Of a DNA stretch of 32,172 bases, positions 26,149-32,172 are shown piece by piece. Below the pieces are notes generated by a model that was not told the origin of the DNA, ran no database searches, and worked only from the letters and a program-made list of their open reading frames with translations. The translations under genes were made by a program, and so were the position numbers. Every line of letters starts with the position of its first letter. The first letter of the stretch is position 1. The stretch comes from Collinsella sp. (GTDB lineage: Bacteria > Actinomycetota > Coriobacteriia > Coriobacteriales > Coriobacteriaceae), in contig DXLP01000027.1 of NCBI GenBank assembly GCA_019414645.1, forward strand, positions 1-32,172. The letters run 5' to 3'.

Positions 26149-28866
26149 TTACTTCTTCTTTTTGCTTGGCATCGAAACTTTGATGCCTTGGGCGGACTTG
26201 GTCACGCGAGAGCGCTTGGCTCCGGTACTCTTCTTTTTCTTGGGCTGGGCCTGGGCCACGCCCTCGAGTGCGCGGGCCTCGGCCTCGCGAGCGGTGCGAT
26301 CTTCGCGGCGCTGCGCCATGTCGGCGGCGAAGCGCTTGGCAAAACGCTCGGCCGTCGAACCCGTCGAGCTCACCTTGCCGCCACCGCGACCCAGGTGGAC
26401 GCGCACACCGCGGCCAAAACCAGTTGCAGCATGACGACGACGCGGCTTGAGCGAATCCATCATCGTGGCGAGCTTAAAGAACACCGAGCAGGTAAAGACC
26501 ACGATGACAGCCAAGATAACCATCTGGCCCATCGACAGGTTGGCAATAGACAGCAGCTCTGGGAATCCGATAACGCCCACCAGGATGCCGGCGACTACAA
26601 ACACAAAGAGCACCACACGTAAGGGCGTGAGAGGCTGCGAGATCCGCCAGATCAGGCTGACGCTCGCCGCGCACGACGTAAGCAGGCACATCGTAGACAG
26701 CGTGAGCTGGCTAAAGCCAAACACGCGCGCCACAAAGATATCAAGCGCCGCAGCCAAAATGACCGCAATCGACGCCGGCAGTGCACGCTTGAGTACGTTG
26801 CTCAAAAACGCACCCTTCACGCGAGCATTGTTGGGCTCCAGGCCCAACACAAAGCCCGGCGCGCCGATGCAGAAGAAGTTGATGAGCGTCATCTGGATGG
26901 GCTCGAATGGGTACGGCGGCAGCGCGATGCACAGCGCCGCCAGGCCCATCGAGAACAGCGTCTTGGTCAGGAACAGTGAGGCCGAACGCTGCAGGTTGTT
27001 GATGGAGCGACGGCCCTCGGCCACCACGGCGGGCATCGAGGCAAAGTCGTTGTCGACGAGTACGATCTCGGCCACGTTGCGCGCGGCATCGGAGCCGGCC
27101 GCCATGGCCACGGAGCAGTCGGCCTCCTTGAGCGCCAGCACGTCGTTGACGCCGTCGCCCGTCATGGCCACGGTGTGCTCGCGGCGCTTGAGTGCCTGCA
27201 CGAGCTCGCGCTTCTGCTGCGGGGTCACACGACCAAAGACATGGTAGCGGTCCACTGCGGCATCGAGCTTGGCCGGCGTATCGAGCGTCGTGGCGTCCAC
27301 ATAAGCGTCCGCCCCCGGCACGCCCACCACGCGCGCGATCGACGACACCGTACGCGGGTCGTCGCCACTGATCACGTTGAGCGTCACGCCCTGCTCGTTA
27401 AAGTAGCCGATGGTCTCGGCGGCCGAGGTACGAATCTCATCGCGGATGGTCACAAAGCCCACGGGCTCGGCCTCGCCCACCATATCGCCATCGGGCGTAA
27501 AGCCGTCAACGCGCGCCACCACGAGCACGCGGCAGGTATCGGCAAGCTCGGCAACACGGTTCTCGACCTGGGCAAACGCACGATCGGAGAGCACAAACTG
27601 AGCCGCACCCATCACATAGGAGCCATGCGCAAACGAGGCGCCGCTCCACTTTTTGGACGACGAGAACGGAATAACCGACAGCGGCTCGGACACCTCGACC
27701 GGGCGATCGGCGTAATAGTTGAGCAGCGCCTGGCAGGTCTCATTGGCATCGGCCGAAGTCGCACGCGCCACGTTAGCCAGCGCAAAATCGAGCACCGTGG
27801 TATCGACGGGAACGGCGGCGTCGCCCTCCCCCGCACCCATACCCTCGACCGGCAGCGGATACGTGCCCTCGACCTCCATGCGGCCCGACGTGATGGTGCC
27901 CGTCTTGTCCAGGCACAGCACGTCGACGCGAGCGAGCGTCTCGATGCAGTAGAGCTGCTGCGCCAGCACCTTGCGGCGGGCCAGGCGCACCGTGGCGATG
28001 GCGAGCACCGACGAGGTCAGCAGCACCAGGCCTTGTGGGATCATGCCCAGCAGGGCGCCCACCGTGGACAGCAGCGCCGACGAGGGCACGCGGCCGGCCA
28101 GCAGCTCGGAGAAGCACCACGAAAGCGCGCTATCGCCCGGGGTTCCCGCGGCAACCCACAGCTCGCTCACGCTCGAGGCAAACAACGCCAAACCGAGCGG
28201 GATCATGATGATGCTCGCAAAGCGCACGATGGCGTTCAGCGCGTTCATGATCTCGGAATTGACCTTTTTGACGTACTTGGCCTCGTTATTAATTTTGGCT
28301 ACGTAGTTGTCGGCGCCGACATGGATCACGCGGGCGCGCAGCAGGCCCGAGTCGATAAAGCTGCCGCTCATGAGCTCGGAACCGGGCTGTTTCTTAATAA
28401 GGTCGCTCTCGCCCGTCAGCAGGCTCTCGTTCACGAGCGCCTCGCCCGAAACCACCACGGCGTCAGCGGGAATCTGGTCGCCGCGCCCCAGGCGGATGAT
28501 GTCGTCGAGCACGATCTGGTCCAGGTCGAGCTCCACCTCGGCGCCGTCGCGCACCGCGATGGCCTTCTTGGAGGTCAGCAGCGTGAGCTTATCGACCATC
28601 TTCTTGGAACGCATGGACTGAATGACGCCGATAGCGGTGTTCAAGAACACCACGAACAGGAACGTCAGATTCTTAAACGAACCGGTCAAAATGACCAGGA
28701 ACGCCAAGATCACGTTGATCAAATTGAACAGCGTGCAGAGGTTCTCGATGATGAGCTCTTTGACCGACTTGGTCTTGAGCTCCATGTTGCGGTTGATCTT
28801 ACCGGCGGCAATGCGCTCCTCGACCTCGGCGGTCGAGAGTCCGCGCTCGATATCCGTTGCTGCCAT
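26149..28866 (-). CDS. P-type cation-transporting ATPase (HAD family, YoaB-like)
   Basis: A 905-aa P-type ATPase. The actuator motif TGES is at 151-154, the phosphorylated Asp320 lies in DKTGT (320-324), and the hinge TGDGVND is at 569-575. The M4 ion-site segment reads IPQGLVLLTS (276-285). About ten membrane helices are visible. Sequence style resembles the Lactococcus YoaB type, associated with manganese or calcium homeostasis; the ion is not proven. Residues ~806-905 are a very basic, Lys/Arg-rich cytoplasmic tail ending in KKKK, which is unusual. ATG 28866 is preferred over ATG 28878 and GTG 28881, though none has a strong ribosome site. A terminator hairpin lies only ~30 bases upstream. 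Confidence 0.9.
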   Translation of the reverse strand: MAATDIERGLSTAEVEERIAAGKINRNMELKTKSVKELIIENLCTLFNLINVILAFLVILTGSFKNLTFLFVVFLNTAIGVIQSMRSKKMVDKLTLLTSKKAIAVRDGAEVELDLDQIVLDDIIRLGRGDQIPADAVVVSGEALVNESLLTGESDLIKKQPGSELMSGSFIDSGLLRARVIHVGADNYVAKINNEAKYVKKVNSEIMNALNAIVRFASIIMIPLGLALFASSVSELWVAAGTPGDSALSWCFSELLAGRVPSSALLSTVGALLGMIPQGLVLLTSSVLAIATVRLARRKVLAQQLYCIETLARVDVLCLDKTGTITSGRMEVEGTYPLPVEGMGAGEGDAAVPVDTTVLDFALANVARATSADANETCQALLNYYADRPVEVSEPLSVIPFSSSKKWSGASFAHGSYVMGAAQFVLSDRAFAQVENRVAELADTCRVLVVARVDGFTPDGDMVGEAEPVGFVTIRDEIRTSAAETIGYFNEQGVTLNVISGDDPRTVSSIARVVGVPGADAYVDATTLDTPAKLDAAVDRYHVFGRVTPQQKRELVQALKRREHTVAMTGDGVNDVLALKEADCSVAMAAGSDAARNVAEIVLVDNDFASMPAVVAEGRRSINNLQRSASLFLTKTLFSMGLAALCIALPPYPFEPIQMTLINFFCIGAPGFVLGLEPNNARVKGAFLSNVLKRALPASIAVILAAALDIFVARVFGFSQLTLSTMCLLTSCAASVSLIWRISQPLTPLRVVLFVFVVAGILVGVIGFPELLSIANLSMGQMVILAVIVVFTCSVFFKLATMMDSLKPRRRHAATGFGRGVRVHLGRGGGKVSSTGSTAERFAKRFAADMAQRREDRTAREAEARALEGVAQAQPKKKKSTGAKRSRVTKSAQGIKVSMPSKKKK

Positions 28867-29043
28867 ACCACGTCCCATCACGTCGCGTCGGTATAAGAAA
28901 AACCGCCCGGACCATGCGAGGTTCGGACGGTCTTACGTTCGATGGTGCCCCGTCTGCCTAGATTCTAGAACCGAGATCTGCGCCGTTGGGACCGTCGTGC
29001 TGCTCAGGATACCACGGGCGGCGTAGCGTCATCTTTTCTCGAG
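28867..29043 (-). promoter_or_regulatory. Leader of the P-type ATPase and probable prophage junction
   Basis: These ~180 bases hold no gene. They contain a terminator hairpin at 28898-28931 and, upstream of it, GACGGTC (minus strand, 28990-28996). That sequence is an exact complement of GACCGTC in the 5' arm of the terminator (28926-28932), allowing mutually exclusive folding. No known riboswitch consensus was recognised. A phage attachment core may also lie here; only one end is visible. Confidence 0.45.
28898..28931 (-). terminator. Terminator hairpin just upstream of the P-type ATPase
   Basis: A 12-bp stem with two G-U pairs (28902-28913 with 28920-28931, six-base loop), followed by TTTTT on the minus strand. 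It ends about 30 bases before the ATPase start, so it is either an attenuator or the end of an upstream transcript. Confidence 0.72.
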
Positions 29044-29047
29044 AAAA
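29034..29047. repeat. 14-bp perfect palindrome
   Basis: TTTTCTCGAGAAAA overlaps the T tract of the phage terminator. It could be an operator, part of an attachment site or chance. Confidence 0.35.
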
Positions 29048-29075
29048 AAGCCCGCCCGGTATAACCCGAGCGGGC
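29044..29075 (-). terminator. Terminator closing the phage lysis genes
   Basis: A 10-bp GC-rich stem with one G-U pair (29050-29059 with 29066-29075), followed by six T on the minus strand. It lies directly after the 29-aa peptide gene. Confidence 0.9.
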
Positions 29076-29080
29076 CGCGG

Positions 29081-29170
29081 CTAGCGCCGGTTGATGCTCA
29101 CGATGCAGAGCCCGATTGTCGCCACGGTGCCGCCGAAGAGCGCGCCGAGCACGAATGCCAACGCGATCAT
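29081..29170 (-). CDS. 29-aa phage membrane peptide (DUF3789-like)
   Basis: A very small gene beginning ATG one base after the amidase stop. The product starts [20 protein letters not shown] and ends CIVSINRR: a single hydrophobic helix with a basic C terminus. This matches the pattern of DUF3789 peptides found at the end of lysis modules in gut prophages; function unknown. Position before the terminator and tight spacing support translation. Confidence 0.6.
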   Translation of the reverse strand: MIALAFVLGALFGGTVATIGLCIVSINRR

Positions 29171-29171
29171 G

Positions 29172-30236
29172 CTAGTACGGGTTGCCGTCGGTGACACAGA
29201 CCTGGAGCCGGTCGAGCGGCTCGCCGTAGAAACCGGCGTAGTCGTCGCCGCCGTACGTGGAGCCGTCGTCGCACACGGTATCGAGCCATCCGGGGCGCAC
29301 GGTGGTCTGCGAGCGATACCACGCCTGCTTGTACTCCTCGCCGCCCGGGGTCACGTAGTACATGCGCACGCCGTCGATGGTGTGGCCGGCGATTCCGGCG
29401 CAGCCGTTGACGGTATCGTTGCGGTCGCCCTTGGAAACGTAATCGAGCCAGCCGTCCTCGATTGTGTGAACCTGATACTTGAGCGTACCGCGATCAACTC
29501 GGGCGCAAAGGAGGTCGTGCTGTCGGCACGGGTATCCCGCGAAGCCGTTGTCCCCGGCGCCGAAGTCGGTCACCTCGTCCAGCCAGCCGCCGCCCTTGAG
29601 GTGGAGGGAGTAGTGGACGGGGATGCGCTTGCCAGATGCCTTTGTGAAGCCGCCAGATGCCGCCTGAGCGGGCTTTGCCGCGGCAGGCTTAGCGGCGGCG
29701 GAGGGGGCTGGCGCCTTGCCGCCCTTCATCGCGTCGTACCACGCCTGAGCGCGCTGCATGTAATGGTCGCGCTGGGAGCCCGCAAGCTCGCCGGGGCAAG
29801 CCGTGGCGCTCCAGTAGCGGTGCGGGAACACGTTCTTGCACCACTCGGGGCGACCAAGGCCGTAGTACAGGCACAGGGCCGCCACGAGGTGCGCGCCGCT
29901 CTCGATGGCCTTCTCGTGGACCGTCCACGGGTTGCTGCCGCTGTTCGCGTGCTCGATGGAGATGGTCGTGTCGTTGCCGCGTCCGGTGCCGATTCCGTCG
30001 CCGCAGGCGTAGGCGCGGTCGGTGTCGTTGACGTGCTGCACGATGTAGCCGTTGCGGTCGACCGAGTAGTGCGCCGAGCAGCCGTTGGCGCCCCAGATGC
30101 CGTTGCACTGGCCGGCGTTGAGGTCGCCGGCCATGTGGTGGATGGTCACGCCCTTGATGCCGAACGGGCGGCCTGCGGAGAAGTTGCGCCCCAGAAGCTT
30201 GTACTCGTCCGGTTGGACGTTTGCGAAGTCTGCCAT
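29172..30236 (-). CDS. Phage N-acetylmuramoyl-L-alanine amidase (endolysin)
   Basis: A 354-aa endolysin that cuts the amide bond between MurNAc and L-alanine. The amidase_2/PGRP domain covers about residues 8-165, with zinc ligands in TIHHMAGD (His33/His34), His139 in FPHRYW and Cys147 in TACPG. An Ala/Pro/Lys linker follows (about 170-196). The rest holds three related ~45-residue units, each with a GWLD core followed by a G-x-AG or G-x-YG segment; they resemble clostridial hydrophobic W (ChW) repeats and probably bind the cell wall. There is no signal peptide, so a holin is needed for release. Its ATG overlaps the holin stop (TAATG). Confidence 0.92.
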   Translation of the reverse strand: MADFANVQPDEYKLLGRNFSAGRPFGIKGVTIHHMAGDLNAGQCNGIWGANGCSAHYSVDRNGYIVQHVNDTDRAYACGDGIGTGRGNDTTISIEHANSGSNPWTVHEKAIESGAHLVAALCLYYGLGRPEWCKNVFPHRYWSATACPGELAGSQRDHYMQRAQAWYDAMKGGKAPAPSAAAKPAAAKPAQAASGGFTKASGKRIPVHYSLHLKGGGWLDEVTDFGAGDNGFAGYPCRQHDLLCARVDRGTLKYQVHTIEDGWLDYVSKGDRNDTVNGCAGIAGHTIDGVRMYYVTPGGEEYKQAWYRSQTTVRPGWLDTVCDDGSTYGGDDYAGFYGEPLDRLQVCVTDGNPY

Positions 30237-30541
30237 TAGTCCTCCTTGATGTCGCCGAGCGCCAGCAGGGCGTCCAGCCATTTGTCCGTGATGCCGACCG
30301 ATTTGAAGGCCGCATAGGCCACCTGCACGCCGCCTACCGCGGCGAAGATGGACGTAACCCATGCCGAGGGTTCGGTCGGTACGCCGCCCGACATGGCCGT
30401 GAGGGCGCCGCATCCTGCCGAGACGGCGATGGCCGTCCAGCGGGCGACATTGCCCGTCATCGCCTTCGTCTTGATGGCCTGCACGATGTACGGCACGACC
30501 AGCACCGTGCATACCGTGAGGCCCGCCTGGATCTCTGTCAT
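30236..30541 (-). CDS. Phage holin
   Basis: A 101-aa membrane protein with two to three hydrophobic helices (about 7-25, 35-52 and 60-80) and a charged C terminus ending ALGDIKED. It is directly before the endolysin and translationally coupled to it. Holins form the membrane lesions that release the amidase. AGGAG lies seven bases before the ATG. The call rests on size, hydropathy and position. Confidence 0.8.
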   Translation of the reverse strand: MTEIQAGLTVCTVLVVPYIVQAIKTKAMTGNVARWTAIAVSAGCGALTAMSGGVPTEPSAWVTSIFAAVGGVQVAYAAFKSVGITDKWLDALLALGDIKED

Positions 30542-30551
30542 TCGATTGCTC

Positions 30552-30965
30552 CTATCTGTCGGATTCCTTGCTGTAGATCAGGTCGACGCGGTCGCAGATG
30601 TGGTCGACCTTCTCCGCCATTCCCTGGCTTCTCGCCTGGCTGTGGACCAAATCCGCGTGGAGGACGTCATTTGACGCGACGACCGACTCCATGAGCGTTT
30701 TCATTCCTTCGATCAGGGTGTTGCTGCGCTCCATCTGGGCGGCGATGCGCCCCTCCATCTGGGACCGCTCGCGGTCGCGCTGCGCCCTCTCGTCGACTTC
30801 GGCCTGCTTGCGCTCCTCGCGCTTCAGGTCGAGCTCGCCTTTCCGCTGGTTTTGGCGTTTGTACTCCTCGAGAAACTGTCTCCCGAAGTAGAACGCAACG
30901 AGCGTCAGGAGCACGCCTCCAAGCCAAGCCGGTCCGTAAGGCGCAAAAAGTTTGAGCACTTCCAT
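30552..30965 (-). CDS. Phage membrane/coiled-coil protein
   Basis: A 137-aa protein with one N-terminal membrane helix (GPAWLGGVLLTLVAFYFG, about 11-28), followed by a long, highly charged coiled coil (about 35-90) and a helical C terminus. It could be a second holin, an XhlA-like or spanin-like lysis helper, or a tail-associated protein. ATG 30965 has GGAGG ten bases upstream; a longer frame from 31163 overlaps the XkdX gene and reads as a shadow there. Confidence 0.7.
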   Translation of the reverse strand: MEVLKLFAPYGPAWLGGVLLTLVAFYFGRQFLEEYKRQNQRKGELDLKREERKQAEVDERAQRDRERSQMEGRIAAQMERSNTLIEGMKTLMESVVASNDVLHADLVHSQARSQGMAEKVDHICDRVDLIYSKESDR

Positions 30966-30985
30966 CCTGAGCGCCCTCCTTCCGC

Positions 30986-31153
30986 CTATTCGGCCGTGTA
31001 CTCCTCGCCGGTGATCTCCTTGTACTCGTCGGCGGTGATCCACTTGCACTCGACGGCCTTGTGTACTCGCGCCTTGCTCCAAAGAGGTCGGTCGTAGTAC
31101 TTCTTGACGAGCGCGAAGTGCTTGGAGTGCCCCTCGGTCTTCTTCGTCGGCAT
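30986..31153 (-). CDS. XkdX-family phage protein
   Basis: A 55-aa protein ending HKAVECKWITADEYKEITG followed by a short acidic tail, with the YYDRPLW segment before it. The ITxxEYxxITG ending is the XkdX hallmark, common between tail-fibre and lysis genes of siphophages. Function unknown. Its ATG overlaps the stop of the previous gene (TAATG). Confidence 0.82.
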   Translation of the reverse strand: MPTKKTEGHSKHFALVKKYYDRPLWSKARVHKAVECKWITADEYKEITGEEYTAE

Positions 31154-31479
31154 TACTGGTCACCTCCGACCGTCATGAGCAGGTAGTCGATGTTTGCCGT
31201 GTTCTGCTCGGTCTGCGTCGGCTGCGACGCCCGCTCGCGCATCTGGTCGAGCAGCGCCGACACGTCGAGCGTCTCGCCGCTGTCGTAGGCGGCGAGCGCC
31301 GCGGTGTAGGCGAGCTTTCGTGCCTTCCGTTCAGCGTACTCGTCATCGTCGATAACGCCCGCGTCGTGCGCCGCGTCGGGGTCGCCGATCTGCGACAGCA
31401 GATCGCGCAGGGCGTTGACCTCGGCCATGGTGCCATCTTGAAGCTCGTTGGGGCGCGACGTGTCTTCCTCAGTGTCCAT
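31153..31479 (-). CDS. Phage hypothetical protein, 108 aa
   Basis: An acidic soluble protein with helical heptads at the N terminus (MAEVNALRDLLSQI), a central DDDEYAERKARKLAYTAALAAY segment and a C terminus ending IDYLLMTVGGDQ. I do not recognise a domain. It precedes xkdX in the same run and has GAGAGGAG five bases before its ATG, so it is well expressed. Probably tail-associated by position. Confidence 0.65.
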   Translation of the reverse strand: MDTEEDTSRPNELQDGTMAEVNALRDLLSQIGDPDAAHDAGVIDDDEYAERKARKLAYTAALAAYDSGETLDVSALLDQMRERASQPTQTEQNTANIDYLLMTVGGDQ

Positions 31480-31556
31480 GCGGACTCCTCTCTTGTCGGG
31501 GAATGTGCCGCCATCGTATTAGCGCCGTGAGATTGCCGAGCCGCTTTGATGGGCGC

Positions 31557-31587
31557 AAAGGAAGAAGGCGCGCCGCAGCACGCCTTC
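31557..31587 (-). terminator. Terminator after the reverse transcriptase gene
   Basis: A 10-bp stem with one G-U pair (31564-31573 with 31578-31587), followed by TTCCTTT on the minus strand. It separates the reverse transcriptase from the downstream phage genes. Confidence 0.65.
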
Positions 31588-31597
31588 GATGCTTCTG

Positions 31598-32172
31598 TTA
31601 TTTCGCAGCCGCTTCGCTTAGGCCGCTGCTTTGAGTTGCCGGTTCTCCGCTATTGCGAGGGCTTGCTTCCGCTTGAATCGTCCCTCTGGTTGGCCTGCAT
31701 TGAGCACCCCCCCCCTGCGCGAGATCTCCGAACAGGCTGCGGTACAGCGCGTCCATGGCCCGCACGCTGCGGTGCGCGTCCAGCCGTTTCATGCCGCCGC
31801 GCCAGCTCTGGTAGCTCTGCTCCACCTGCTCGGGGGTCATGACGCCATCGGCGACCATGCGGGCCATCTTCTTGAGCTTGCGGCGCTCCCGCGTTATGGA
31901 GTCTCGGCACGGCTTCACGACTATGCAGCCCGTCTCCGTGTAGAAGATGCGCTTCTTCAGCCACGTGAAGCCGCGCGACAGCTTCACCATGCGGGTCTTG
32001 CGCGGGTTCAGCTCTATGCCCAGCTCGGCGCACTTGCGCCCTATCAGCAGCAGGCACACCTGCAGGTACTCCTTGCTCTCGTGTATGAGGTAGAAGTCGT
32101 CCATGTACCGCCCGTACGCCTCGGGGCGCAGCATCTCGGCCACGTAGTGGTCGATGCGGTTGGGGTGCGCCA
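31598..32172 (-). CDS. Phage-type reverse transcriptase, 5' end outside the window
   Basis: About 190 residues are visible; the frame is open to the window edge, so the N-terminal finger domain is missing and any start placed at 32143 is not real. The catalytic box is GRYMDDFYLIHESKEYL, followed by ELGIELNPRKTRM, SRGFTWLKKR and a thumb region ERRKLKKM, then SYQSWRGGMKRLDAH. These features fit reverse transcriptases found beside tail genes in gut prophages, including those of diversity-generating retroelements. No maturase domain or retron RNA is seen. A run of nine G on the coding strand (31707-31715) lies just after the last conserved block; shifting frame there gives a different tail ending at 31618. 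Confidence 0.85.
   Translation of the reverse strand, partial: AHPNRIDHYVAEMLRPEAYGRYMDDFYLIHESKEYLQVCLLLIGRKCAELGIELNPRKTRMVKLSRGFTWLKKRIFYTETGCIVVKPCRDSITRERRKLKKMARMVADGVMTPEQVEQSYQSWRGGMKRLDAHRSVRAMDALYRSLFGDLAQGGGAQCRPTRGTIQAEASPRNSGEPATQSSGLSEAAAK

Noticed and set aside
28900..29040. tRNA gene serving as phage attachment site
   Set aside because: No cloverleaf with a 7-bp acceptor stem and matching T and D arms could be built from this segment.
28867..29043. yybP-ykoY manganese riboswitch before the P-type ATPase
   Set aside because: The conserved GGGGAGUA-type loop was not found on the minus strand; the segment is reported only as an attenuator-like leader.
30237..30512. Longer amidase frame starting at 30512
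   Set aside because: It overlaps almost the whole holin gene in another frame; ATG 30236 gives the normal endolysin N terminus and a TAATG overlap.
30966..31163. N-terminal extension of the 137-aa phage membrane protein up to 31163
   Set aside because: That stretch overlaps the XkdX gene in another frame and is Arg/Gly-rich shadow sequence; the ATG at 30965 has its own ribosome site.

Overview
The window reads as a chromosomal segment of a high-GC gut actinobacterium of the class Coriobacteriia, most like Collinsella. This is inferred from family content, an alanine/lysine/glutamate-rich tail on ribosomal protein bS16, GC-rich codon use, many TTG starts and a typical gut-prophage end; no database search was possible. 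Nearly every gene lies on the minus strand. The exception is dinB.

From right to left, in the direction of most transcription, positions 32172-29045 hold the end of a prophage. It contains a reverse transcriptase cut by the window edge, a 108-aa protein, an XkdX-type protein, a membrane/coiled-coil protein, a holin, an N-acetylmuramoyl-L-alanine amidase with three wall-binding-like repeats and a 29-aa membrane peptide, closed by a strong terminator. A ~180-base leader with its own terminator hairpin then precedes a P-type ATPase (28866-26149). Next come a zinc-ribbon membrane protein (26047-24899) and a cyclophilin plus a TPR membrane protein (24797-22939).

Positions 22823-13218 form one long run: mreB, mreC, mreD, PBP2, rodA, a DUF697-like membrane protein, a B12-binding-type radical SAM protein and its DUF2344 partner. 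The first five are the Rod-complex elongation machinery. Positions 13150-9147 hold rplU, rpmA, terminator, obgE, nadD, yqeK and rsfS, which concern ribosome assembly plus NAD synthesis and nucleotide turnover, followed by a strong terminator.

Positions 7952-9146 are an accessory island. It has a REP-associated tyrosine transposase (RAYT) with lower GC than its neighbours and at least five copies of a GTAG-headed palindromic repeat, two of which form a perfect 36-bp inverted pair. dinB (6737-7951, plus strand) sits between this island and the translation operon rpsP-khpA-rimM-trmD-lepB (6496-4006). That operon is followed by glyQ-glyS-ppsR (3946-31).

The main points for a second look are the RAYT/repeat system, the truncated phage reverse transcriptase with a G9 tract near its 3' end, a perfect terminator-like hairpin inside the start of mreC, and the attenuator-like leader upstream of the P-type ATPase. 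No tRNA, rRNA or CRISPR array was seen.
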